Below the pieces are notes generated by a model. It was not told where the DNA came from, ran no database searches, and saw nothing but the letters and a program-made list of their open reading frames with translations. Both the position numbers and the translations under genes were made by a program. From Arsenophonus apicola (GTDB taxonomy: Bacteria; Pseudomonadota; Gammaproteobacteria; Enterobacterales; Enterobacteriaceae), in contig NZ_CP084222.1 of assembly GCF_020268605.1 (NCBI RefSeq), positions 1,364,001 to 1,428,000 of the forward strand: 64,000 bases of DNA. Direction: 5' to 3'. Below, piece by piece: positions 37,856 through 47,251 of this stretch. Positions within the stretch are counted from its first letter, which is position 1. The number at the start of each line of letters is the position of its first letter.

Positions 37856-38242
37856 ATGACGAGAATAAATGTAATCCCGCCTAATGAATTATGCGATCAA
37901 CACTTTTTGGCAGAACATAGAGAATTAACTCGGATACCAAACTATATTGTTAAAAAAGAAGGGCATGTTGCGTTGTCGACGTTAACTGCTTATACCTTGG
38001 GCAAAGGACATGTTCTATTTTTTAGAGATAAATTGTTATTTTTATATTTGCGATATACATCACTACATCAGGAGTGTCTTGATCGAGGATTTGCTGTTAC
38101 TAATAAATGGCCAGCCGAAGTAAAAAACTATTCTCAGTTATGGAACAATTATCAAGTTACTGAGGTAGATATCATGATTAATAAGGCCAGGATAGCTGAA
38201 AGAATGCCATTAAAACCTCGATTTACGCCTCATAAAAAATAA
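37856..38242 (+). CDS. T4-type endonuclease V (pyrimidine dimer glycosylase/AP lyase)
   Basis: The 128-residue protein matches T4 DenV from the first residue: MTRINVIPPNELCDQHFLAE, with catalytic Thr2 and Glu23 (HREL) and Arg3, Arg22 conserved. A segment YTLGKGHVLFFRDKLLFL matches the family core, and it ends with RPRFTPHKK-like basic residues. It removes UV-induced cyclobutane dimers by base excision. The family is typical of T4-like phages and scattered bacteria, so acquisition from a phage is likely. Intact. Confidence 0.88.
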   Translation: MTRINVIPPNELCDQHFLAEHRELTRIPNYIVKKEGHVALSTLTAYTLGKGHVLFFRDKLLFLYLRYTSLHQECLDRGFAVTNKWPAEVKNYSQLWNNYQVTEVDIMINKARIAERMPLKPRFTPHKK

Positions 38243-38387
38243 TATTATTAGCAAAATTTGCTTTCGATTTGCTGTTGATTTTTCGTTATGAATATTGAAA
38301 TAAGTAGAATTTAATTTAGATAAAATTAGGTTTTTACGGATTGAGGATTTTATAAAATATTTTAAATTTGATTTTTAGATATAAAAA

Positions 38388-38433
38388 TAACGCCCCTTTT
38401 CAGATTATAATCTAATAAAGGGGCGTTTTACTC
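38388..38433. terminator. bidirectional terminator between denV-like and mgtS-like genes
   Basis: AACGCCCCTTT and AAAGGGGCGTT form a long GC-rich stem with Ts on both outer sides. It lies between convergent genes. Confidence 0.8.
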
Positions 38434-38456
38434 GGTGGATACTCTTCAGTATTCAT

Positions 38457-38534
38457 TTAATCATCCCATTTTGGGCTCATCATTGCGGCGAAAATACCAG
38501 ATGCGCAAATCAGGCCGAGAATTAACAAAAACAT
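38457..38534 (-). CDS. mgtS: MgtS-like small membrane protein
   Basis: The 25-residue protein MFLLILGLICASGIFAAMMS ends PKWDD. E. coli MgtS (31 residues) has the same layout: a single membrane helix with G-x-L-A-A and the C-terminal KWDD. AAGGAGAA lies 7 bases before the ATG. In E. coli MgtS is induced by PhoPQ at low Mg2+ and stabilises the MgtA transporter. Its small size means identity rests mainly on the helix plus KWDD. Confidence 0.65.
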   Translation of the reverse strand: MFLLILGLICASGIFAAMMSPKWDD

Positions 38535-39706
38535 AATATTCTCCTTATTTTTGGTTAATGCATTTCGATAGAAATACCTCGCTAACATGAAAGTTAAATG
38601 CCATTATTTGGCTCAATAATTTTAGTCAGATAGCGACAAGATAAAAAGTGGTATTTTACATAAAAGGTAGGTTATTTCATTTTGTTGAACTTTCATTTAA
38701 TGTTTTTCGTTTTAGCCAAAAATTGGCAGCCTTAAGGAGCATGGGCACACTTTTAGTTTGATTAACTGGCTGTTTTAGTAATGAAATGCGGCTTGTAACT
38801 ATTATTAAAGTAAGATCAAGTTGCGGTGGTGTTACTAAATTAAATTCTTGCAAAACATTTTAATTATTGTAGTTAAAAATATTTTATAAAAAATTTATCA
38901 AAAGAATGGCATGTTTTTTTGATATTTTAGGGAATTTATTACTAGTAATAAATTAATGTTAGATAAATAATATATTAAATAATTGATTAATGAAATAATA
39001 AACAGGCAACTGCTTTTATATTAAAAAAACGTATTAATAGTGTAATTAAATAAAGTTATTATAATAAATTTTAAAATATAAAATAAGTAATTGTTGATTT
39101 CATTACCGCTAAATATAAAAATAATACCAGCAAATAAAAGTATCAAAATAAACTTAATGAATAAGTTGCGAAAAATGAGATTTAGGTTATAGTTAAATAT
39201 TATATTTAGTTTGGCTGATATATTAAATTACATTAGTAATTATAATTAATTAGTTGATTATTGTATGTTATTTTTATTTGGTGAAATTTAATATGAATAA
39301 TTACTACAGTTATAGAATTAATATTAAATATATCTACTACTATCTATAAAAATATGAAGACAATTTGCTTATTGATGTCTAATATCGCTATGATTTACCT
39401 GATAATGATATAATTGATTATATACATTTAAACTCTGCAAATTGACAAATATCTTTGTTTACCTTTGGTTATATTGTCGGTTTGTAGCTAATCATAATTC
39501 TCACTTTTAAAATAAAAAGGTTACCTAAAGAGGATGTTTATGTTACATTTTAAGGCAGTTTTACTGCTTAGTAATGTTATTACTTTTCAATAAAAGAGTG
39601 AAATTTATACAAATAAAAGGGTCATTTTTAATAAAGGTTTAGTATTATTTATTAGTGTATTTGATTTTTTGGACAGTTTTTATTAGTACAGATAAGGGGA
39701 AATGTT
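38535..39706. other. long AT-rich intergenic region
   Basis: About 1.1 kb without a supported gene. The left part must hold the promoter of the mgtS-like gene. Near 39540 there is a 17-codon frame (MLHFKAVLLLSNVITFQ) after GAGGATGTTT, which could be a leader peptide but has no other support. Confidence 0.4.
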
Positions 39707-41167
39707 TTGACGGAACTGATAGACAATTTTAATAATATTCTCTGGAGTGGTGTATTAATCTATTTATTACTTGGAGTAGGTATCTATTTTACGTTAGGCA
39801 CTGGTCTTATTCAATTCCGCCATTTTGGGCATATGTTTACTATACTGAAAAATAGTAATAAATCAGATAGTTCAGGTATATCTTCTTTTCAAGCTTTGTG
39901 CACAAGTCTAGCAGCTAGAGTTGGAACTGGAAATCTTACGGGTGTTGCCATTGCATTAACTGCAGGAGGGCCTGGTGCCATTTTTTGGATGTGGCTTGTT
40001 GCTCTAATTGGTATGGCTACCTCTTTTGCCGAAAGTACATTGGCACAATTATACAAAACAAAAGATGATCAAGGAAATTATCGTGGTGGCCCCGCTTACT
40101 ATATGGAAAAAGGCCTTAAAATGCGTTGGATGGGAGTCCTTTTTTCTATCTTTCTTATCATCGCTTTTGGTTTAGTATTCAATTCTGTTCAAGCTAATTC
40201 AATTGCTCAAGCAACAGCCGTCGCCTTTGGCTTTAATCCTCTTTACGTAGGAATTGCGCTTGCAATAATTTGTGGCATTATTATTTTTGGTGGACTACGT
40301 TCAATTGCTCGGGTGGCAGAACTCGTTGTTCCTATAATGGCAATCGCTTATTTGATATTGGCATTTTGGGTGATGAGCAATAATATTGAAAGTTTGCCAG
40401 ATGTTTTTCTGTTGATTATCAAACATGCTTTTGGTTTGCAAGAGGCTGTTGGCGGCGTAGTAGGTTATGGTGTTGCTCAGGCTATGACGCAAGGAATACA
40501 GCGTGGACTATTTTCCAATGAGGCAGGCATGGGGTCAGCGCCAAATGCTGCGGCAGCAGCTTCACCATACCCGCCACATCCGGCATCGCAAGGATATGTA
40601 CAGATGCTAGGTGTTTTTATGGATACTTTAGTGATTTGTAGCGCAACGGCAATTATCATTATTTCTTCGGGGGCATTAGATAATGCTGAGGCCACTATTA
40701 GTGGAATTGAATTAACCCAGCGAGCTCTTTCTTCAGCTGTTGGTGATTGGGGCGCAATTTTCATTGCCATAGCTATTTTTTTCTTTGCTTTTACTTCAAT
40801 TATTGCAAATTATGCTTATGCAGAAAGTAATATGGTTTTTTTAGAAAATAACCATACGGCCGGATTATATATTCTTAGACTTGCTACTTTAGGAATGGTT
40901 ATTTTTGGCTCAATAGCAGAAATGCCCTTAGTTTGGAAATTAGCTGATGTTTCGATGGGCTTGATGGCGTTAACAAATCTAATTGCAATATTAATGCTTT
41001 CTGGTATCGCGTTTAAACTTACCAAAGATTACAACCAACAACGTAAAGCGGGCAAATTACCTACCTTTGATATAGATGCTTATCCTGATATAAAAAAGCA
41101 GGTAGAGGATGGTATTTGGGAAAAGAACAATTTAAAACAATGGAATGAACGAGGGGCTAATAGTTAG
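39707..41167 (+). CDS. Na+/alanine symporter, AGCS family
   Basis: The 486-residue protein has about 10-11 membrane helices and AGCS signatures: SLAARVGTGNLTGVAIALTA, GGPGAIFWMWLVALIGMATS, YRGGPAYYMEKGL and RGLFSNEAGMGSAPNAAAAA. It imports alanine or glycine with sodium across the inner membrane. The start is TTG 39707 with AGGGGAAA upstream; no better start is in frame. It is full length and intact, unlike many neighbours, so amino acid import seems to be under selection. Confidence 0.88.
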   Translation: MTELIDNFNNILWSGVLIYLLLGVGIYFTLGTGLIQFRHFGHMFTILKNSNKSDSSGISSFQALCTSLAARVGTGNLTGVAIALTAGGPGAIFWMWLVALIGMATSFAESTLAQLYKTKDDQGNYRGGPAYYMEKGLKMRWMGVLFSIFLIIAFGLVFNSVQANSIAQATAVAFGFNPLYVGIALAIICGIIIFGGLRSIARVAELVVPIMAIAYLILAFWVMSNNIESLPDVFLLIIKHAFGLQEAVGGVVGYGVAQAMTQGIQRGLFSNEAGMGSAPNAAAAASPYPPHPASQGYVQMLGVFMDTLVICSATAIIIISSGALDNAEATISGIELTQRALSSAVGDWGAIFIAIAIFFFAFTSIIANYAYAESNMVFLENNHTAGLYILRLATLGMVIFGSIAEMPLVWKLADVSMGLMALTNLIAILMLSGIAFKLTKDYNQQRKAGKLPTFDIDAYPDIKKQVEDGIWEKNNLKQWNERGANS

Positions 41168-41178
41168 CTAATATAATA

Positions 41179-41204
41179 AAAACCTTCGTATAAGAAGGTT
41201 TTTA
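41179..41204 (+). terminator. intrinsic terminator after alanine symporter gene
   Basis: AAAACCTTC and GAAGGTTTT pair around GTATAA, with Ts following. Confidence 0.8.
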
Positions 41205-41385
41205 TTACTATATTCATCTAAATTTTTATTTATTTGTTATTAGTACATATATTTGTAACAAAATTATAATGGAATAATATTTTACTGTAATTTAATAAAA
41301 TAAAAGAGCGTATTTTTTATAAACTATTATCTATCAAAAGTTAGATAATTTAGCTTTGTATTTTAGTTATTTTTTATAATGTTAG

Positions 41386-42045
41386 TTAGATTTTTTTATC
41401 GAAATCAAAATCAAAGGTTTGATAAAACGCCATACCAGTATCAGCAATAATCCATAGTAGTACAACAACATGATGGCCTTTTTTTCTATCTACGGGTAAT
41501 TGAATATCATGTTCGTATTTTACTGGTAAGTCATATGACCAGAATGGGACATCAGGGGAAATATCTTCGAAAAAAGGTGTCATTTCAAAATGGTTACGAG
41601 TTAATCGTGTGGTAGTGTCCCAGCCATTCTTAGTAATGTAGGCTACATAACCACGTGTTTTATGTTGTTGTGTATATTCCCATGTAAAGTGCTGTAAACC
41701 GTTTTTAGGAACTAGATGCTTAGGCCAAGCTATCTTTCCTTCTGCAATTAATTCATTATCTGTGGAATTTAAGTAAGCTCTTTCTCCTGTTCTTCCACCA
41801 CTGACGATTAATCCATCTTTTGGTGGTGTACTACTCGCGACGTCTGATGGCTCACGTATACAAGGTCCACTTTTAGTTTGTGGAAAATTTTTTCCTCCTT
41901 CTAACTCATTAGTTTCCCAGCCTAATCCCCACCAGCCATTTATCGAAGCAAAGTGTCCGCGTGAAGCGGGTGTTATAATCCTACCATGAGCAGGCTGAAT
42001 ATTATCTAATGTTTCCCCATTATTCTGGATAAAATTATTAGGCAT
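41386..42045 (-). CDS. AA10 lytic polysaccharide monooxygenase / chitin-binding protein lacking a signal peptide
   Basis: The 219-residue protein contains the AA10 domain: AHGRIITPASRGHFASINGW with the copper-binding His at residue 20, the second copper His in FTWEYTQQHKTRGYVAYIT, and a C-terminal MAFYQTFDFDF. In known LPMOs the first His is the N-terminus after signal cleavage. Here CAGGAGACAAT places the start at MPNNFIQNNGETLDNIQPA, which is hydrophilic and not a signal peptide. So the active His would not be exposed unless another protease trims residues 1-19. It could attack chitin in insects, or bind it. Confidence 0.82.
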   Translation of the reverse strand: MPNNFIQNNGETLDNIQPAHGRIITPASRGHFASINGWWGLGWETNELEGGKNFPQTKSGPCIREPSDVASSTPPKDGLIVSGGRTGERAYLNSTDNELIAEGKIAWPKHLVPKNGLQHFTWEYTQQHKTRGYVAYITKNGWDTTTRLTRNHFEMTPFFEDISPDVPFWSYDLPVKYEHDIQLPVDRKKGHHVVVLLWIIADTGMAFYQTFDFDFDKKI

Positions 42046-42631
42046 ATTGTCTCCTGAAGTTTATTGAATGGTTAAGTGTGCTCACTTCTAAAACTAGATA
42101 TATCAACACATTGGATAAAATATAGTTTTCTGTTTAGACTGAATAGATAAAATTATTTAAATTGTGATAATTAAAATGAATAAAATTTATATTTAATTAT
42201 AATTTGTTATAATTTTTTTATTTTCTTTAATTGAGAAGCAATAATTAAATATTACATTGTTAAATTTCTTTTATATATTATTAATTAGTTTAAATATAAT
42301 AGTATTGTCTTTAGTAAGAAAATATTTTGTGCTGACTTATTTTGATTTTATTTTAGTTAATTACTAATTTTAGTTATTCAAAGAAATATTCATTTTTGTT
42401 GGGTAAAATGTATATTATTTATATCATATGATTTTAAGAGTATAGTAATTATTTTCACTTAACAGTAAGATCATATTGAATATTAATAAAAGATGCTAAA
42501 TTAAAATAAAGTCGCTGTAGATTTATGTCATCTTATCTTAGCATCTATAATAACCATTAATTTTTAATGGATTATTGATCACAGTGTTAGTTAGTTATCA
42601 CTAGTTTGATTAACATATCATTTCCTTGCGG
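42046..42631. other. AT-rich intergenic region
   Basis: Nearly 600 bases with very high AT content. No gene, hairpin or repeat stands out. Confidence 0.45.
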
Positions 42632-43024
42632 TTAAATATTTGATGAATGTTGGTAAATGAAATGTAGCGGCTCCTTGATTTCTAATTTGATATTGGGATT
42701 TTGCCGAAAATCGTAAGGTGTAATACCAAATTCTTTACGAAACATATAGGTGAAATGTGATTGTGAGCCAAAGCCAAAATCTAACGCAATATCAAAAATG
42801 GCTTTAGAACTATTTCTCAGAAGATTAACCGCTTTAGCTAGTCGACGTTGCCGAATATATTTACCAAGTGAAATTCCTGTGATCTCTTTAAAAATTTTTT
42901 GCATATGCCAAAGAGAATAACCTGAGTAGGCGGCAAGCTCTTCCAGGTAGATTATTCTCCCTATGTGTTCTTCGATCCATTTACTTAATTCGCAAACAAG
43001 TGCTAAGTGGGTATCTTGTAGCAT
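42632..43024 (-). CDS. AraC-family regulator, MarA/SoxS/Rob type
   Basis: The 130-residue protein is a stand-alone AraC DNA-binding domain with two helix-turn-helix units: EELAAYSGYSLWHMQKIFKE and AIFDIALDFGFGSQSHFTYM, ending FRKEFGITPYDFRQ. Size and motifs match MarA, SoxS and RamA, which activate efflux and stress genes and need no ligand domain. It lies upstream of a broken mgrB on the opposite strand. The specific member cannot be named. Confidence 0.85.
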   Translation of the reverse strand: MLQDTHLALVCELSKWIEEHIGRIIYLEELAAYSGYSLWHMQKIFKEITGISLGKYIRQRRLAKAVNLLRNSSKAIFDIALDFGFGSQSHFTYMFRKEFGITPYDFRQNPNIKLEIKEPLHFIYQHSSNI

Positions 43025-43375
43025 TGTGATATCATACTAGTTATAGGTTAAAGAAGTATACACAACTTTTTTTAGGGATGACAAAGTTCGATAGCTGGAT
43101 GTTTAAATAATTTATAGATAATTCATGTTTCTCTTCAAAAAGATCAGTATATCTCTCTATAAATGAGTGTTTAAACCATTTTTTATCTATAATGATTATT
43201 TTCAACAAGGGTAGTTTACTGATAAACAGTATGGACAATAAATTAATAAAAAGACTTTATTGATTTAAGCAATGGTACTATGGTTATTTCAGTAAATGAC
43301 TTGATTTTTTATATCTAGTAACATATTAATTATTTTTATCCCATGTGTTATTAAAAATATGAAAAGGGTTAGATA
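43025..43375. other. intergenic region
   Basis: AT-rich sequence with a 65-codon minus-strand frame (43041-43238) that lacks a ribosome binding site or recognisable features, so I do not call it a gene. Confidence 0.4.
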
Positions 43376-43528
43376 TTGAAAATAAAAAAAATAGTAATTG
43401 CGATAATCATCGTTTTACTCTGCTTATTTTTATATTTAGTTGCATTAGACAGTTATTGTGACCAAGATCAGAATGGTGGAAATTTTACCATTGGCATCTG
43501 TAAAGTAACCGGTTATTTGCCATTTTAA
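43376..43528 (+). pseudogene. mgrB: mgrB remnant, frameshifted
   Basis: Two frames together read as MgrB, the small PhoQ-inhibiting membrane protein. The first (IVIAIIIVLLCLFLYLV) is the membrane helix, the second (ALDSYCDQDQNGGNFTIGIC, then KVTGYLPF) the periplasmic part with the conserved CDQD and GIC cysteines. They are separated by an extra T near 43439-43441. The start region is also damaged: a TTG at 43376 with AAGGG upstream runs into a stop because its A run has seven, not eight, A. In E. coli MgrB represses PhoQ, so its loss would raise PhoPQ output. Confidence 0.65.
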
Positions 43529-43680
43529 CTAAAATTAATAGGGTTTTAATCTGATTTAATTAATTTAATATAGGCTTAAATAGAAATTAATGTTTTAATT
43601 AATAGTTTTGACATGCGCTTTTAGTTAAGGTTTGCATTGATAAAAATATTAGGAAATTAGAATAAAATGAAGGTTTAATT

Positions 43681-45045
43681 ATGGCGGAACAAGTTGGGCA
43701 AACGCTTAAGCGCGGGTTGAAAAATAGACATATTCAATTGATAGCACTAGGTGGTGCTGTTGGAACAGGACTTTTTTTAGGAATTGCACAAACCATAAAT
43801 ATGGCAGGGCCATCTGTTTTATTAGGTTATGCAATAGGTGGATTTATTGCTTTCCTGATTATGCGTCAATTAGGAGAGATGATTGTTGAAGAACCTGTTG
43901 CTGGTTCTTTTAGTCACTTTGCTTATAAATATTGGGGCTCTTTTGCTGGTTTTTTATCTGGCTGGAACTATTGGGCAATGTTTATTTTGGTTGGTATGGC
44001 TGAACTGACTGCCGCAGGTATTTATGTTCAATATTGGTGGGATATACCAACCTGGATTTCAGCTGCATTCTTTTTTGTTGTGATCAATCTAATCAATCTT
44101 ACGAATGTACGTTTATATGGTGAAACAGAATTTTGGTTTGCAATAATTAAGGTATTAGCAATTATTGCAATGATTATTTTCGGTTGCTATCTGCTAATTA
44201 GTGGAAAAGGTGGCCCACAAGCATCGGTAGCAAATCTTTGGCAATATGGGGGATTCTTTCCGAATGGCGTTACTGGATTGGTAATGGCGATGGCAGTTAT
44301 TATGTTTTCTTTTGGTGGATTAGAGCTGGTTGGCATAACAGCTGCGGAGGCGGAAAATCCGACACATAGTATTCCTAAAGCGACTAATCAAGTTGTTTAT
44401 CGTATTTTAATCTTTTATATTGGTTCTTTATTTATATTGCTCTCACTGTATCCTTGGATAAATGTTGTTAGTGGCGAAAGCCCGTTTGTACTTATTTTTC
44501 ATGATATTGGCGATAAATTTGTTTCTAATTCGTTGAATATTGTTGTTTTAATCGCGGCATTATCCGTTTATAACAGTGGAGTATATAGTAATAGTCGTAT
44601 GCTTTATGGTTTAGCAAAGCAAGGTAACGCTCCACATTTTTTAAATACAGTAACTAAGCGTGGTGTTCCTATAGTATCGATTGCTATTTCAGCGTTAGCA
44701 ACCTCGGGTGGTATTTTAATCAACTATTTATTAGATGGTAAAGCGCTAGAATTACTAATGTCGTTAGTTGTGACAACCTTAGTAATTAACTGGGTTATGA
44801 TTTGTATTTCTAATTTAAAATTTAGAGCGGTAAAAATAAAAGAAGGTGTTGAACCTAAATTTAAAGCATTATGGTATCCATTTGGTAATTATCTCTGTTT
44901 AGTTTTTTTATTTCTTATTTTAATTATCATTTTAATGACGGATGGAATTCGTATTTCAGTCATTCTTATGCCATTTTGGATTATGTTTTTATGGATAGGA
45001 TTTTTATTCACAAAAATAAGAAAAAAAAATAAATCTAATTGGTAA
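43681..45045 (+). CDS. aroP: aromatic amino acid permease AroP
   Basis: The 454-residue APC-family transporter is close to E. coli AroP: RGLKNRHIQLIALGGAVGTG, RQLGEMIVEEPVAGSFSHFA, FGGLELVGITAAEAENP and SRMLYGLAKQGNAP are near identical. It has 12 membrane helices and takes up Phe, Tyr and Trp by proton symport. Intact. Confidence 0.92.
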   Translation: MAEQVGQTLKRGLKNRHIQLIALGGAVGTGLFLGIAQTINMAGPSVLLGYAIGGFIAFLIMRQLGEMIVEEPVAGSFSHFAYKYWGSFAGFLSGWNYWAMFILVGMAELTAAGIYVQYWWDIPTWISAAFFFVVINLINLTNVRLYGETEFWFAIIKVLAIIAMIIFGCYLLISGKGGPQASVANLWQYGGFFPNGVTGLVMAMAVIMFSFGGLELVGITAAEAENPTHSIPKATNQVVYRILIFYIGSLFILLSLYPWINVVSGESPFVLIFHDIGDKFVSNSLNIVVLIAALSVYNSGVYSNSRMLYGLAKQGNAPHFLNTVTKRGVPIVSIAISALATSGGILINYLLDGKALELLMSLVVTTLVINWVMICISNLKFRAVKIKEGVEPKFKALWYPFGNYLCLVFLFLILIIILMTDGIRISVILMPFWIMFLWIGFLFTKIRKKNKSNW

Positions 45046-45060
45046 AATAGTAACCGACAG

Positions 45061-45078
45061 CCCTGGATTATACCAGGG
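45061..45078. terminator. hairpin between convergent aroP and pagP
   Basis: CCCTGG and CCAGGG pair around ATTATA. The T run is weak; it could serve both convergent genes. Confidence 0.55.
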
Positions 45079-45101
45079 TATTAGTATAAAAATTAAAGAG
45101 T

Positions 45102-45707
45102 TTAATTCCATTGCCAACGTACCCAAGCAAAAAGCACATTACCGTTATTGTATGTACCAGGGACATATGTTGCTTGGATTGATAATTGCTTATATTCAAT
45201 AGAAGCAATTGGAAGTGGTAATGGCAGGGGGAGATACCACAGTTCATTTCTGGCGGTTATACTTAGCGTAAAACCTGCTCCAATAAGAAATTCATCAATA
45301 TTAATTGGTCGCCAAACTTTTTGAAATCCATATCCAACTATGGGCTGCACATTATTATGAGAATCAGCAAAAGCCATAGCATAAATAGAATGCCAATTAC
45401 CATTTTGATCAAAGCGGTATTTACCTATACCTAATCCCCAAGGAGTTTCATTATAGTCGGAAATTTTTTTATTATCATAAGTTAACCGATTATGCCAAAT
45501 TAAAAAAGGTAAATAAATTTCATAATGATGAGAATTCCATGTCTTATTAATATTATAAGTAAATCTTTGTACTAATGAGAAAGCATAATTATTTCTTGTA
45601 TCAATAGGGTTAGATGAATTAAATGTCGCTATTGTGTAAGTTGGAAATATGCAGCAGGAAACTAATATACCAACTGAAACAATATTAATAAATCGTTTTA
45701 GATTCAT
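45102..45707 (-). CDS. pagP: lipid A palmitoyltransferase PagP
   Basis: The product has 201 residues from ATG 45707 (a TTG at 45719 is also in frame). A signal peptide (residues 1-28) is followed by an 8-stranded barrel. PagP features: YEIYLPFLIWHNRLTYDN with the His, AFADSHNNVQP with the catalytic Asp-Ser, and VGYGFQKVWRP. It moves palmitate from phospholipid to lipid A in the outer membrane and gives resistance to antimicrobial peptides. In relatives it is controlled by PhoPQ, and an mgrB remnant lies just 1.6 kb away. Confidence 0.88.
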   Translation of the reverse strand: MNLKRFINIVSVGILVSCCIFPTYTIATFNSSNPIDTRNNYAFSLVQRFTYNINKTWNSHHYEIYLPFLIWHNRLTYDNKKISDYNETPWGLGIGKYRFDQNGNWHSIYAMAFADSHNNVQPIVGYGFQKVWRPINIDEFLIGAGFTLSITARNELWYLPLPLPLPIASIEYKQLSIQATYVPGTYNNGNVLFAWVRWQWN

Positions 45708-46215
45708 TCTAGAGTCCAAAATTCAGTTATTATGTGACAAATATTCATATCCCTCCAATATAGTTAGAAATGTAGAATTGGTTTAATATAATTAAAGTTT
45801 TGCATTTAGTATTATAACTAATAATAAAAGAAAAATGAAAATAGTAAAGTAATTTGCTTAATATTAACAATAGAATTAATTATTATAGGCTTATATAACA
45901 AGTTTATGAATGCAACTTAAACATTTCAATTTTAGAATGCATAATGTATAAATAATTAAAATTATTGAATTGCTAATTGAAATAGATAAGACTACATGCG
46001 TATTTTTTATTGTATTTCTTTTATTTTCTTGATAGAAAATAGAGAAAAAGATTTTCCACTGTTAAGTTATTTAAAGTGACTCATAGCTCTAAGATATAAA
46101 ATAATTTGCTATTGTAAATAAAGTATGTAATAGCACATATATAAGCAGTAATAATATATTGTTTAATATCTGTTGTGTTATTTAAAAATCAATTTATGGT
46201 ATTAAAGGAAAAAAA
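45708..46215. other. intergenic region and likely long csp leader
   Basis: About 500 bases of AT-rich DNA between divergent pagP and the cold shock gene. Part is probably the long 5' untranslated leader typical of csp genes; the sequence just before the ATG reads AAGGAAAAAAA. I see no other gene. Confidence 0.4.
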
Positions 46216-46425
46216 ATGACAAAGATCACTGGTACAGTAAAGTGGTTTAATGAAACAAAAGGTTTTGGTTTTATTACACCTGAAAGTGGTGGTAAAAATG
46301 TGTTTGTTCATTATACTGCTATTGATGTTAATGGTTTTAAAACATTGACAGTAGGTCAGAGGGTTGAATTTGATATTCAAGAAGGCAGTAAGGGTTCTGC
46401 GGCTAATAATGTAACGATTATTTGA
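46216..46425 (+). CDS. cold shock protein, CspA family
   Basis: The 69-residue protein is a single OB-fold cold shock domain: GTVKWFNETKGFGFITPE with RNP1 (KGFGFI), and NVFVHYTAI as RNP2. It binds single-stranded RNA and DNA as chaperone. CspA, C and E cannot be told apart by sequence alone. A well-formed terminator follows. Confidence 0.92.
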   Translation: MTKITGTVKWFNETKGFGFITPESGGKNVFVHYTAIDVNGFKTLTVGQRVEFDIQEGSKGSAANNVTII

Positions 46426-46499
46426 TTATTATTAAAAATGATAAGTTATGAATTACTTAATTGTAAGATAATTTATTTGATTGGCTATATCAATATTTT

Positions 46500-46532
46500 G
46501 ACTCATCCTGCATATAACAGGATGAGTTTTAT
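46500..46532 (+). terminator. intrinsic terminator after csp gene
   Basis: ACTCATCCTG and CAGGATGAGT pair over 10 bp around CATATAA, followed by TTTT. Confidence 0.85.
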
Positions 46533-46924
46533 AGATAATAATAAGTTCAATTTTTATTATGTTTTATATTATATAGTTGTTAATTGGTATAATGTAATTT
46601 TAATAAAAACATAAGCTATATTTAAATAAAAAACGATTTAATGATCATTTGTTATTTAATACAAATTGACATGGATTCAGAATTTTATCCTTATCTTAGA
46701 ATCCTTCATGAAATCATGTTATTAAAAAGAAAAATTAAGGCTATAATTAGTAGTAAATAAGATAAAAAATAGTTATCATATATAAGATAATCTTAATGTA
46801 ATATCAAGTATTGACTATAAAGCATGCGATTAAAATGTACTTAAGCAAAATAAAAAATAATATTTGTTAATTATATGTAAAAATAGTACTGGCATTAAAT
46901 TAAAATTGGAGTTTTAACTATTTT
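46533..46924. other. AT-rich intergenic region
   Basis: About 390 bases. No gene seen; the end holds the ribosome binding site (GGAG) of the lipoprotein gene. Confidence 0.4.
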
Positions 46925-47251
46925 ATGAAAAAATTTTTAGTAGTTTTAATTATGATTCAAGCTTTATTCGTCTCAGCGTGCTCTGATGAGAAGTCTAAAA
47001 TTGAAGCATACAAGAATAATTTTGTTAAGTATTGTATAAGTTCTGCAAAAGGAACTGAAGGTAATATAAGTACTATCACTGATGTATGTAATTGCGCGTT
47101 TGATAAAATAGTTAAAAATTATGGTATGAATAAATTTATACAATTAGATAAACAATTAAAGGATAATGGTTATACTCCGCCAGAAGTTGAGCAGAATATG
47201 GTGAGCATTGTTGAATCTTGCCTGGCAGAATTAAAGAAAAACACTCATTAA
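46925..47251 (+). CDS. small lipoprotein, function unknown
   Basis: The 108-residue protein has a lipoprotein signal peptide with lipobox VSAC (Cys19). The mature part holds four more cysteines (KYCISS, VCNCAF, ESCLAE) that could form disulfides, and is otherwise helical with many Lys. GGAG lies before the ATG. No family recognised. Confidence 0.65.
   Translation: MKKFLVVLIMIQALFVSACSDEKSKIEAYKNNFVKYCISSAKGTEGNISTITDVCNCAFDKIVKNYGMNKFIQLDKQLKDNGYTPPEVEQNMVSIVESCLAELKKNTH

Noticed and set aside
39540..39593. 17-codon frame before the alanine symporter as a leader peptide
   Set aside because: Only a ribosome binding site supports it; no regulatory codons or alternative hairpins are evident.
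43041..43238. 65-codon minus-strand frame
   Set aside because: No ribosome binding site or recognisable features in very AT-rich DNA.
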